DNA from: Crambe crambe
Taxonomy: Eukaryota > Porifera > Demospongiae > Poecilosclerida > Crambeidae
Length of the DNA: 64,000 nucleotides
Direction of reading: 5' to 3'
Assembly: GCA_963924555.1 (NCBI GenBank)
Contig: OZ004583.1
Location: 62,001-126,000 of the forward strand
Shown here piece by piece: positions 1-9,521 of the stretch (its first letter is position 1; each line of letters opens with the position of its first letter). Under the pieces are notes generated by a model. The model was given only the letters and a program-made list of their open reading frames with translations. It did no database searches and was not told the origin of the DNA. The position numbers and the translations under genes are program-made.

Positions 1-190
1 ATCTAGTTGATCCTCAGGGTGTACGTATCTAGTTGATCCTCAGGGTGTACGTGTCTAGTTGATCCTCAGGGTGTACGTGTCTAGTTGATCCTCAGGGTGT
101 ACGTATCTAGTTGATCCTCAGGGTGTACGTGTCTAGTTGATCCTCAGGGTGTACGTATCTAGTTGATCCTCAGGGTGTACGTATCTAGTT
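1..190. repeat. 26-bp minisatellite, about 7 copies
   Basis: Tandem copies of a 26-bp unit (ATCTAGTTGATCCTCAGGGT plus GTACGT) run from the window edge to about 190 and differ mainly at one position (cgtAtct versus cgtGtct). The last unit decays into a pyrimidine-rich stretch ending in a plausible splice acceptor (ATTATGCAG, to 208) just before the first SETD6 exon. The array is therefore probably intronic. Its full length lies outside the window. Confidence 0.9.
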
Positions 191-208
191 GATTTTTTAA
201 TTATGCAG

Positions 209-1813
209 ATATGCATTAGTCATGAAGGGTCGTGTGATGGAATAGGAGTGATTGCTGAGGCTGCTATAAGTGAGGGAGAATGTGTGGCCCTTATTCCACG
301 TACTGCATTGCTCTCGTGTGCCAACAGCAGCATAAAACCTTTAGTCCTGGAGGATAAGAAACTGAACCAGGAGTGTACCTCTAGTTGGGTCCCCCTGCTA
401 CTCAGCCTTGCTGCAGAATACTCCTCTGCAGTACGTTGCTGGCAATTCTGTATGTCGTAGTACAAGTTCATTCCCTGTGCAGTCTTCCAGTAAATGGTTG
501 CCTTACTTGTCACTGGTTCCCAGTAGTACCAACCCACCACCAATGTTGTGGTCAAAGTCTAACAGACAGAAACTGCTAAAGGGAACTGGTATAGATCACT
601 TGGTATCCAAAGGTGTGTAGGTGAGTGTCTTACCTGAATATACCTAAAACTTGTGTTCCTCCCCCTACAGATCTCAGAAGAATAAAAGATGACTTTCTAA
701 CTCTAGTACATCCTTTCATGGAACAATATCCACATATATTTAGGTATGATTTCACCCTTTACTCAAGGCAGCTGCTTATGGTATATTTGTGTTTCTAGGA
801 AGGTGCTGCATAAATGGCAGATATATAAGAAGTTGGTGGCTTTTGTGATGTCTTACAGTTTCACTGATGAGAGGGTGGGGCCTCTAGGGAGGACTGCGAT
901 GGTGCCATTTGTTGACTTGTTGAACCACTCCTCGTTTCATCATGTGGAACTCTCCTTCCACAAACACTGCCTCAAGCTAATGGCAATCAGGAATATCAAG
1001 AAGGTACTGCTTTAGAATTAATGATGATGTTTCATTTGCATGTTATTTTTGTGTTTTTTAAAGGGAGAGGAAGTGATGAATACTTACGGACAACTATCTA
1101 ATGCAGAACTCCTCCATATGTATGGCTTCACTGAGACAGGAAATCCCAATGATGAGGTGAGGCTAGTAATGTGATACGTCATGGGGTTCATCTGATGTAA
1201 TACGTCATGGGGTTCATCTGAAATGAGTGTTTATTTGTGTACTCAGGCTGTGATTAATGTTAGACTGTTGAAAAAAGTCTACCTCTTACTTTCAAGTAAC
1301 AACCTCAAGAGGTTGAATGCTGCTTCCCTGGTAAATACAAACCCTTCTTATTACTGTTTACTTATAATGGAGGGTTATTCCACAGACTTACTTTGGTGAT
1401 GTCAATGTACTGGACCAGGAGCTGATTATTGATGGGAAAGGTGAACCGGATACCAACTTGCTTGCTCTCACTCGACTGTTATGCTGCAAACGAATGGATG
1501 AATTACAGGAAGACTGGCAACCACTTTCTCTGGACGAGTGTTCATTAGAAGAACTTTCCTTTCTGCAGATGTGAGTAGCGTTCACTGCCCTTTAATCATC
1601 ATGCTCTAGGCTCGAGCAAGATAATTACGATGGTTGGTATGGCATATATACAGGTTAGCTGAGAAGTCTTTAGATGGCTACCCTGAGGGAGTGAAAATTG
1701 ACTCAACAACCACCCAACAGAGACACTCACACACCTTCAACCTCATCTCAGGACAACAAAACAGCCTCAGAAAGTTCATCTTCAACTGCTCCAAATTACC
1801 TTTACAATTTTAA
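209..1813 (+). CDS. SETD6: SETD6-like SET-domain lysine methyltransferase (5' partial)
   Basis: About eight exons encode a SET-domain protein matching the animal SETD6/Rubisco-LSMT family. In order I read the N-terminal SET segment (EGECVALIPRTALLS, SSWVPLLLSLAAEYSS), a middle part (LLKGTGIDHL, then FMEQYPHIF), the iSET/SET core with the NHS motif (MVPFVDLLNHSSFHHVEL), the TYGQLSNAELLHMYGF cofactor/substrate motif, and a Rubisco-LSMT substrate-binding C-terminus ending KLPLQF-stop at 1811-1813. Introns are about 50-90 bp. The first visible exon opens after an acceptor at 208, so the start codon lies upstream of the window. Human SETD6 monomethylates RelA and other nuclear proteins; the sponge substrate is unknown. 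SETD3 is a less good match. Confidence 0.85.
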
Positions 1814-1886
1814 AGTACTGTAATGCCCAGTCATCAGTCACACTGGCTTGTGCATGCACAAAAATATTATTTTGAAAATTTAAGTT

Positions 1887-2096
1887 TTAATGTGAACATA
1901 TCTTCCTGTAAAGTACACAAGAGTGAGACCTGAAAATAGTACAACAAAAGTAGAACAAAATCCAAACTTGAGCCGAGACTATCTCAGATATGAAGATGAC
2001 CAGTGGGACATTGCTGAGCACATTGGAACCAACAGCCACAAAGACAGTGAAGAGCAGGACTCCCTGCACTTTGTACAGATCCATGAATCTTCGCAA
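1887..2096 (-). pseudogene. Possible exon relic of an anion-permease-like membrane protein
   Basis: In the gap between SETD6 and the next gene, the minus strand holds one open stretch with a hydrophobic segment: DLYKVQGVLLFTVFVAVGSN followed by VLSNVPLVIF. The SNxxSNVP pattern resembles the helix-loop motif of ArsB/YbiR-type ion transporter families, but this is recall, not a search. A possible acceptor lies just upstream (CTTGCGAAG). I see no further exons on either side, so it is either an isolated relic or a chance ORF. Confidence 0.2.
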
Positions 2097-2174
2097 GAAT
2101 GCAAAAGCAATTTCAGGAAAATGGATATTTTCAAATCCAGCTAATTAACCAGATGAAAAGTCTGTAGAATATGA

Positions 2175-2224
2175 GCATGCGCAGTTTTTGCAAGTACTGC
2201 ACATGCGCAATACAACGCATGCGC
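2175..2224. promoter_or_regulatory. Cluster of NRF-1-like GCATGCGC motifs
   Basis: Three copies of a GCATGCGC-type core lie at about 2175-2183, 2203-2209 and 2215-2224, and two more sit inside the inverted repeat that follows (around 2285-2292 and 2328-2335). NRF-1 binds (C/T)GCGCA(C/T)GCGC(A/G) palindromes in animals. The cluster lies 170-220 bp upstream of the start codon at 2390 and is probably part of its promoter. Binding is inferred. Confidence 0.5.
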
Positions 2225-2234
2225 TCAATATTAA

Positions 2235-2385
2235 GTACACCGATTTGCAGGTCGGTTGTCACAAAAAAAGGTCGTCAATTTCCACGCATGCGCGTTCATC
2301 TCAATTCAAAACCAATGGAATTCAATACGCATGCGTGCAAATTGACGACCTTTTTTTGTGACAACCGACCTGCAAATCAGTGTAC
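2235..2385. repeat. 58-bp near-perfect inverted repeat with 35-bp loop
   Basis: The left arm (2235-2292) and right arm (2328-2385) are reverse complements over 58 bp with about two mismatches, separated by 35 bp. Each arm carries GATTTGCAGGTCGGTTGTCA, a 7-base A/T run, GGTCGTCAATTT and a CGCATGCG core. The right arm ends four bases before the start codon at 2390. It could be a foldback element or an inverted duplication of a promoter. I see no clear target-site duplication. Confidence 0.85.
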
Positions 2386-2389
2386 AATA

Positions 2390-3107
2390 ATGGCATGTTC
2401 AGATGGAGTGGAGCAGTGTATTTTTTTAATGCGTCATGGAGAGAGACAGGACGGTGTTGATAGGAACTGGAAGAAGACAGCTCTCCGACCTTATGACACA
2501 CCTCTCTCCCAGCATGCTCACTATGAAACTCCTAAACTTATCAAGGAGAGGCTAACAGGAAAGGTGGACACTAAGGGCGTCTAGCTATGTCACAGTAGAG
2601 CCATGCAGCTATATTTTCCCCTTCTTTCAGGGCATCAGCGTAGTGATCTCCTCACCATTCCTTCGTTGCTTACAAACAGCCACCCATGCATACACTGTCC
2701 TAGGACTCGATGGACTCCATACCTGCAACCAGCTCTCTGAATTCTTTGCTCTGGAAAGCTCCATGATGTCACCACCTTCTGTTCCTGTCCTGGATGATGC
2801 AGAAGGCACAGTGGTTCTATCTCTGGACTCTGACCCTCTCCCCAACTTCCCTGAAACCAGGGAGCAGTGTTTCAGACGCTACAGACAGGCTGTCGACTCG
2901 CTGGCTGACAAGTATTGGCCCCAAAACCTCCTTTTAGTGACACATCAATACTGTGTACAGGAGGCCATGGCCTGGGGAGGCAAGACTGAGGATGTAGAGG
3001 CAACATATTGTGCACATGTGCAACTCAGTAGGACAAGTAAAGAGAACCATAAGTGGGTGTGGCGTGAAGACAAAGGGGTTTATGCATATGATACTGTAAT
3101 AGAATAA
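2390..3107 (+). CDS. Histidine-phosphatase (phosphoglycerate mutase-like) family protein
   Basis: Two exons (2390-2563 and 2631-3107) encode about 216 residues. The signature LMRHGERQD lies near residue 15, the phosphate-pocket segment ISSPFLRCLQTA follows the splice, and a second catalytic His region (LLVTHQYCVQEA) lies toward the C-terminus. These are the RHG, R and H elements of histidine phosphatase clade 1, as in UBASH3/Sts and PGAM-like proteins. No UBA or SH3 domain is present, so it is a stand-alone phosphatase domain whose substrate cannot be named. The donor AAG|GTGGAC at 2563 keeps frame and restores the family spacing KERLTGK-GISVVISSP; reading past it gives an early stop. The start follows directly after the inverted repeat. 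Confidence 0.8.
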
Positions 3108-3182
3108 CTGGCAGTTTGTTTTTAAAAAGTGACTGGACTTAGCCTTAAGTTATGATTTAATATATTAGAGTGAGTGGGTGTA

Positions 3183-3871
3183 TTAGGATTCTGGTTTCTT
3201 GTGCCAGGGATGATGGACGTTCTTGATGGGGATTTTAGCAGGACATGGAACTTGTCCAGGAATCTCACAGATGCACAAACGACCTCGTCTTGCATCACCG
3301 AAATGAGATGGATTGTACTCCAATGCCCTCTGGGCCTTCAGCATTTGTTCCCTATTAAACACTGGTAGGGAGAGGTGTGGAGGAGGATAACAACTTACTC
3401 TGTCTTGCCAGCAATAGCAGTGAGCTCAGCAAGAATGGCATCTGGTTGTTTCCCCTCCACATCTAGCATCACACACCTTCCATTTCCTGCAGCATCAAAC
3501 AGCACTTGATATAATATGCAGTGGGCACTGTTCATAACTATGAACACACTGTAGTAGATCTTCACTGCCGGGAACTTATAGTGATGGGCATTCTTGAATA
3601 GAACCATCTGGACTTCAGGGTTCTTGTACTGGATTGGGGGGAGCTCTTTGGAGATAAATTGCCTTTGAGTGTTCAATATAAAAATGTGACTGGCTTGTGG
3701 CATGAGGCAGTCACTAGCAGTTACGCACCTTAAACCTATGCATGATTTGTCAGAAGTCGTGTAGGAGAAGGTGATGGTGTTCACCGAGTCTTTGAGGTGC
3801 AGTTTACCAGAGGCAAGGAACTCCAGCCGTTTTCTGAAGGCAAACGTGGGACGCAGCTTTGTAGCAGCCAT
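3183..3871 (-). CDS. MRPS25: Mitochondrial ribosomal protein S25
   Basis: Four exons encode a small mitoribosomal subunit protein. The N-terminus MAATKLRPTFAFRKRLEFLA leads into GKLHLKDSVNTITFSYTTS. The middle carries ELPPIQYKNPEVQMVLFKN, close to the PQIQYKNPWVQIMMFKN segment of human MRPS25. The C-terminus reads FGDARRGRLCICEIPGQVPC, matching the human cysteine-containing CICEVEGQVPCPS segment, and ends HPWHKKPES-stop at 3183. The last exon uses an acceptor ending TTTAATAG, which keeps frame. An upstream in-frame extension to about 4027 exists, but the family start fits 3871. The gene is head-to-head with POGLUT1, 49 bp between start codons. Confidence 0.88.
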
Positions 3872-3920
3872 GATTCGAGCTCCAGCACTTCGTCGACCCT
3901 TTCCTTTTTGAGTTAAAGCA
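3872..3920. promoter_or_regulatory. 49-bp bidirectional promoter region, MRPS25/POGLUT1
   Basis: Only 49 bp separate the MRPS25 start codon (minus, 3871) from the proposed POGLUT1 start codon (plus, 3921). The space is too short for two independent promoters, so the transcription start sites must lie close to, or overlap into, the opposite 5' UTR or coding region. No TATA box is visible. The arrangement depends on the POGLUT1 start being correct. Confidence 0.55.
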
Positions 3921-5572
3921 ATGGCCCACAAGTGCCTGTCAGTGGTAGTATTGGGTTGTATCTGTTTCCATGACATTGGAGGTGTGAGGGAGACATGTGA
4001 GAAGCTGGAGAACTGTAGCAATACCACTAGAGAAGAAGATGGATCATTTTATGGCAAGAATTGCTCAAGCTACAAACTTATTTGATTTAAAGACTGTTTT
4101 ATACAGTGCAAGGCAGTGGAAATTGGCAATATTATTTGGAGGTGATAAATGGCTCAGTGCATTCCTACTCTCCCTGTGACGAGAGCAGAGGATGTGGCTG
4201 TCTTGCCCCTGTCATTAGTGATGACTTGAGGGTATGGTACGAGCGAGAAGAGATTCGCTGGGAGGACTTCAGACTGGCCAGAGATGGGAAAAGAGGAGTC
4301 CACTACCAAATATTAAACCACACCCTTCTTCGTCAGTCTCACTGCCTCTTTCCTTCGAGGTGAGCATAGTATGAACTCAATGCGAGTGATGACGTATCAT
4401 GTACATAGGTGTAAGGGGGTGGAGCACTTCCTCCTTGCTCTACTTCCTGGTCTGCCTGATATGGAGATCATAATCAATGTCATGGATTACCCCTTAGCAT
4501 CTCGTCACTTCCAACCCCTCCCTATCTTCTCATTCAGTAAGGTATATTGAATTATTATAGGTCCACCAATAAATAAATTAATTGCTGCTTTCTCCCCACC
4601 CATTAGACTGCTTCTTATTATGACATCATGTATCCAGCGTGGAGTTTCTGGGCAGGAGGGCCAGTTATCTCCACAGAACCCAGAGGTCTTGGACGCTGGG
4701 ACCTCAAAAGGCAGAGCCTAAGCAATTCAGCAGAGACATGGCCTTGGAGAAACAAAAAGGACATTGGATTCTTCAGAGGATCAAGGTTAATTTCCTCATT
4801 ATGCTTAGTGCTTGTTACTGTTGAGTAACTTGTTTCAGGACCAGTTCAGAGAGGGATCCTTTGATTCTCTTCTCTCGTGAAAAACCTCTCTTAGTTGATG
4901 CTCAATACACCAAGAACCAGGCATGGAGGTCAGAAAAGGTATCTAGCTCATGCAATGCATGTATCAATCATGCATGACTTGTATTATCAGGACTCCTTGG
5001 GATACCCTCCAGTCAGTGAGGTCCCCTTGGAAGAGCACTGCCAATACAAGTGAGTGAGTGAGCGAGCGAGTTTTCCTAGTCACATGAACTCACTTTTTTG
5101 CAGATATCTTTTCAACTTTCGTGGGGTGGCTGCAAGCTTTCGTTTGAAGCATTTATTTTTGTGTGGATCATTGGTGCTCCATGTGGGAGAGGAGTGGTTG
5201 GAGTTTTTCTACCCCAGCCTTCGTCCTTGGGTGCACTATGTGCCCCTCCCACTAGATCTCTCAAATCTAAGGTTTTTTTAAAATAAAGCACACTACAAAC
5301 TTCCAAGCTCAAACTTTATCGTACAGAGAAGTACTGGAATTCTTGCAGGCCCATGATGAATTAGCTAAGGAGATAGCTGACAGGTGTGTGAAGTTGTCTT
5401 GGACCAACTCCCTTGAGTTTTTGTCGCTTACTTCCACAGAGGGTTTGATCACATTTGGAAGCAGTTGGATATGGACCATATCATGTGTTACTGGAGGAAA
5501 TTATTGAGAGATTATGCAGAACTCTGCAGGTGGACAGTACACAAAGAAGACACCTTTTTACAAATTTCATGA
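3921..5572 (+). CDS. POGLUT1: Protein O-glucosyltransferase 1 (Rumi family)
   Basis: About nine short exons encode an ER glucosyltransferase of the CAP10/Rumi family, which adds O-glucose to EGF repeats such as those of Notch. The start at 3921 gives a hydrophobic signal sequence ([14 protein letters not shown]); the donor at 3997 and acceptor before 4107 join in frame. Family landmarks in order are [101 protein letters not shown] and [20 protein letters not shown]. The protein ends [10 protein letters not shown], so the C-terminal KTEL ER-retention signal of human POGLUT1 is missing. The stop at 5570-5572 is 21 bp from the convergent THUMPD3 stop. Confidence 0.9.
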
Positions 5573-5593
5573 GACAGACAAGATCAGGTTCAG

Positions 5594-7239
5594 TTATTTG
5601 ATGCTGCGGAGAAGCATGTACACAGCAGTTTTCAGGCCACCAACATTGATCCAGCGAGTTTGCAACCTTTTCCATAATGGACACTTTTGCAGAGCCTTCA
5701 AACAAATTACAGCAAATTTTAGAAACATGCACCGTCATAGAGAACTGTTGCTACCCACCTTTGAGAGGGCTTTGTTGTCATGTGTGAGGAGAATTGCTCT
5801 GGCAGTATTCTGTCGACACACACGTCCAAGTTCCTGCAAAGCTCGAGGATAGAGAATCCAATTAGCTTGCCAACTCCCACACCTGTGCACAGCAAACAGT
5901 CTGATTCTTTGCATTTGATCAGTAAAATCATTTACTTTTTTCCAAACGGCTGCATTGAAATTGAAGAGTTAGATTATACCAGGATTATACTATGTAGCAC
6001 AGTGTTCTCCCAAGGCTATTCCATGGAGTAAGACCCTGCTTTATTGTACCTAATCAAATGCAGGTTGTCTTCTCCACAAAGATGGCCTGGGAGAGTGATA
6101 GTTTACCAGGTCAGTGACCACCACATCAATAGAGTTTGACTTGAGAGGAAGATTACACACATCCCATTGCAACACATCCACAGTCAGTGATACTCCGTTC
6201 TTCTCCTTCAGAGCCTTCAAGTTGGCACAGGCACGAGGAGGGGCCAAGTCGTGCAGGTCCCCGGCTAAGTGGTAGGAGAGTGGCCATGCCTGGCTCCCCT
6301 ACAGTTGAATTGACTCCATCTTTATCGGGTTCTTACCTGTTGTGTAAAGGGGATGACTTACTTCAATGGAGATGGATCCCCCACCACACAGAGGATCCAA
6401 CACCACATCTCCAGGCTGGATGTCTGCCATCCTATAGGAACACTACATTGGTAACTGTAACACTATTGAGGGTCAGCCAGACCTAAGGAGACCATAGGCA
6501 ATGGTTGATCGCAAGGTAGTGGGACCAAAGTGGGTTATGTTCCTCTTATACTTGCTCTCATTGCTCAGAAGGAGAGACAACGTCATTTCCTTTCCCACCA
6601 CTTTCAGCAGTACCTCGAGCATTGCTCCCTTCATCTGCACCTTCCACCCAAACTTCTCGATCAAGCCAGCCCCCAGGTGAGCTGCAGCGTCCATGGAAGA
6701 GAAAGAGTGTTCATGACCACTGCTACTTCGAGTGCAGGTCACTCTGAAGGTAATGGGGCTGTCGGGGAGAGGCAGCGAGGGTGGTGAGTCAGGGGTTGGG
6801 TGGAGTAGTGCAGTTTGGTAGTGTTGCCACACAGAGAGGGCAGTATCCCACTGGATCAGTGAAGCATCTTGAGGCAATTCCTTCAACCTCTGTAACACTG
6901 ATGACTACAGAGAAAGTCCTTCAACTGCAATATGTAACCGAGTCACACAAACACACCTCCTCCTTACAGAAATCAGGAAACTCTCCCACCACCACCCAGA
7001 AGTTGTCCAGAGATTTCAAATTGTCTACCTGAGGATAAAATGTGTTGTAATGCAGAGCATTCTATTCTGAATATTCTCCGACTCACTTTTGTAAGTTCTT
7101 CCAGAGACTTCAGTTTGATGGAAAGTCTGCCCCTGGAAGACTCTACATCTCTTCCTAGCACTTCTTTGCATTCCTCACAGGCCTTAATCTCCAGCCCAGT
7201 AGGAACTGAGGCTCCAACTCTACACAAATACTCTGCCAT
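5594..7239 (-). CDS. THUMPD3: THUMP domain-containing tRNA guanine-N2 methyltransferase
   Basis: About seven exons encode a THUMP domain followed by a Rossmann methyltransferase, as in THUMPD3, which with TRMT112 makes N2-methylguanosine at tRNA position 6 or 7. The N-terminus (MAEYLCRVGASVPTGLEIKA) starts at 7239. The methyltransferase has FGPTTLRSTIAYGLL, motif I GDVVLDPLCGGGSISIE, motif IV split by an intron (VVVTDL then PFGKK), and the late segment NWILYPRALQELGRVCRQNT. It ends WINVGGLKTAVYMLLRSIK-stop at 5594. The mini-exon CCGTTTGGAAAAAA (PFGKK) lies between two short introns. THUMPD2 is a weaker alternative. Confidence 0.88.
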
Positions 7240-7292
7240 GATGGATAGGTAAAGATCGTTAATTGAATGGGTGTAACCCACGTGGTGGCAAG
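7240..7292. promoter_or_regulatory. 53-bp bidirectional promoter region, THUMPD3/NOC4L
   Basis: The minus-strand THUMPD3 start (7239) and plus-strand NOC4L start (7293) are 53 bp apart. I see no TATA box or NRF-1 palindrome in the gap. Both encoded proteins act in RNA maturation, which would suit shared control, but that link is inference. Confidence 0.6.
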
Positions 7293-9462
7293 ATGACCAG
7301 TGTTGTGAAGTGTTTGGTGGAGATCTCAACTCTTGCCAAGGCTATCGTTGAAAGTGAAAAGAACACGAATAGTTTGCCAGAACTAATCCACTACCTTCAG
7401 GTGCGTGGGGGCATGTTCTAATTAGTGCCCACTATCAGTAATTTGATCACTAGAGGGAGGAGGATGAAGTATTGAGGGCAGCCATCACTGCTCTGGGGAA
7501 AGTTTTCAGCCATATCATACAGCAAGATTCCCTGTGGTTTCTCCCTTCTTCAAAATTCACTGACTGTTGTCATGGCGATGTGGTGTGTGAATATCGTTGT
7601 TGGATGAGGGATGTGCACAAGACATTTCAGGAGCAACTGCTCTGTCTCCTCATGCACCCTTGTCACAAAGTCTCTGTGTGTTTCTACATGTAGCTAAAGT
7701 CTGTTTCTATAGCTCTGACCTGACATATTGTAGGTCCTTGCATTGGAAACTCTCATCAAGATGGTGGAATGGGAGGGTCGTGCTTACCAATCACACTTGA
7801 CAATGTATTCTTTCCCAAATGCATTGTTCCACACAATTCTATCTCATCTCCTTAACAATGCATCGGAAGGGGATGTTTTAATCAAGCAGTGTGGAAGCGC
7901 ACTAATCTACCATGACGTTCTTTTCCACTGGCTGAGAAATATTGCGTAGGTAGAGCTGTTGACTTGAGAGAACTTGATCAAATGATATTTCAATCTGTGC
8001 AGGAGTGTGATCAACAGCAAGTTAGATGCTAAGGTGAGCTTTAATCTTCTATTTATACTTGCTCAAGATGTTATTTTTAGAATGACTCGAGTATTCCTGA
8101 CTACTTTGTAAGGAATGTGCATACTGCCCTGGCAATCGTTGTCATGCCTACGTCAGACCAACAGCTGGACAACTTTCTTGCAGGCATTCCTAAATCAGTC
8201 CCTACAACCTCCACAAAGAAGTCTAAAGTTGCAGCTAAGGCAGAGAGTGTGAAGGTGTTGCAGGTACACGAGTCATCTTGCTACTCTCTTTTATCCTTGC
8301 AATAATTCTGTCCTTTGTCTGTAGAAGTACAGGAAGCAGTTCAGTGATGCTTGGTTAGCTTTTCTCCGATTACCAGTGAGCCATAATTCTTTTAAATCTG
8401 ATCAGACTGACCCCTGACCTGCCTTCTCTCCCCAGCTCTCTTCTCATCAGCTGCGACAAGTACTGGCAGAGTTGCATTCAACTGTGATGCCACACCTCCT
8501 TGATCCAAGACTCCTCTTGGACTTCTTGTCTTCAGCCTATGGCTATGGGGGTGTGGTCAGTCTCCTAGCACTCAATGGTCTCTACATCCTGATGAACAAC
8601 TACCACTTGTAAGGTGGGAGGAGGAAAACGATTAAACTGAGACTATTTTTTATTAGGGACTACCCTGCCTTCTACCCTCAACTCTACCAGCTCTTGGACC
8701 CTTCCATCTTCCATGTCAAGTACACTGCACGTTTCTTCACTAATCTCAACACCTTCCTCGCTTCCACGTAAGTTCCCATCTGGTCACATGACTGCCATGT
8801 GATCACTCTGGTTGATCATGCTGATATTCAAATGCAGACACCTTCCTCTCTATCTGGTAGCTGCTTTCATCAAGAAAATAGCTCGTCTTTCTCTCTCAGC
8901 ACCACCAGATGGTAACTTTGGAGTGCACTGTTTCTTTATGTAACTGATTCTATTTTGTGAAGGAGCCACCATGGCCGTTGTCTTGGTGACAAACCTCACT
9001 AAACGCCACCCTAATTGCAGGGTTCTCCTCCACAGAACCAATGCAGAGGACTATAGTATAACGTCTGATCCATTTGACCCTGACACTGCTGACTTAGCAG
9101 AATCCCATGCTCTCGAAAGTTGTCTGTGGGAGTTGAAGGTATATGCGAGTCATGTGATTAATTAGTGGTCCACTTTGTGGGTGCTTATAGAGTCTGCAGA
9201 CTCACTACAGCCCCTCTGTGTCTGGGCTAGTCCAGAGGCTAACAGAGCCTGCCTTCCTCATCAACCTTATGGAGACTAATATGAAGGACCACCTCCAATC
9301 CCTGGATACCTACAAGGTCAGAGGTCTTGTCTGCTCCTCCATTACAAGATTATGAAGTATCAAATGCAGGCAATAGAGTTTGATAGCAAAGATGATGAGG
9401 TAGCAGTCAATTACAAAGAACCGATGTCACTATGGCAACAAACAGCTACTCATGGTGTTTGA
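7293..9462 (+). CDS. NOC4L: Nucleolar complex protein 4 homologue (CBF/Mak21 family)
   Basis: About eleven exons encode a NOC4-type ribosome assembly factor that works in the nucleolus on the small subunit, with NOP14 in yeast. The start at 7293 reads MTSVVKCLVEISTLAKAIVE. The conserved CBF/Mak21 region includes YGYGGVVSLLALNGLYILMN, YPAFYPQLYQLLDPSIFHVK, YTARFFTNLNTFLASTHLPL, YLVAAFIKKIARLSLSAPP, NLTKRHPNCRVLLHR and SDPFDPDTADLAESHALESC, which track human NOC4L closely. It ends WQQTATHGV-stop at 9460-9462, 59 bp from the convergent FAM50 stop. Confidence 0.9.
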
Positions 9463-9521
9463 TGTGTGTTGATAAATATTAACCATTCTGTCGTGTATTC
9501 CTCCTGGAGCTCTGGTTGGAC

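Noticed and set aside
1..190. Considered as a CRISPR array
   Set aside because: The units are directly contiguous with no unique spacers, in a eukaryotic intron.
220..555. 111-codon minus-strand ORF
   Set aside because: Antisense to SETD6 exons that carry clear family motifs.
2171..2584. 137-codon ORF beginning upstream of the phosphatase start
   Set aside because: Its first part is translated inverted repeat; the 2390 start fits the histidine-phosphatase N-terminus.
3395..4027. Longer MRPS25 start at 4027 and unspliced reading frame
   Set aside because: The extra N-terminal residues and the internal SCIGLRCVTASD segment are absent from the family; splicing and the 3871 start give a clean MRPS25.
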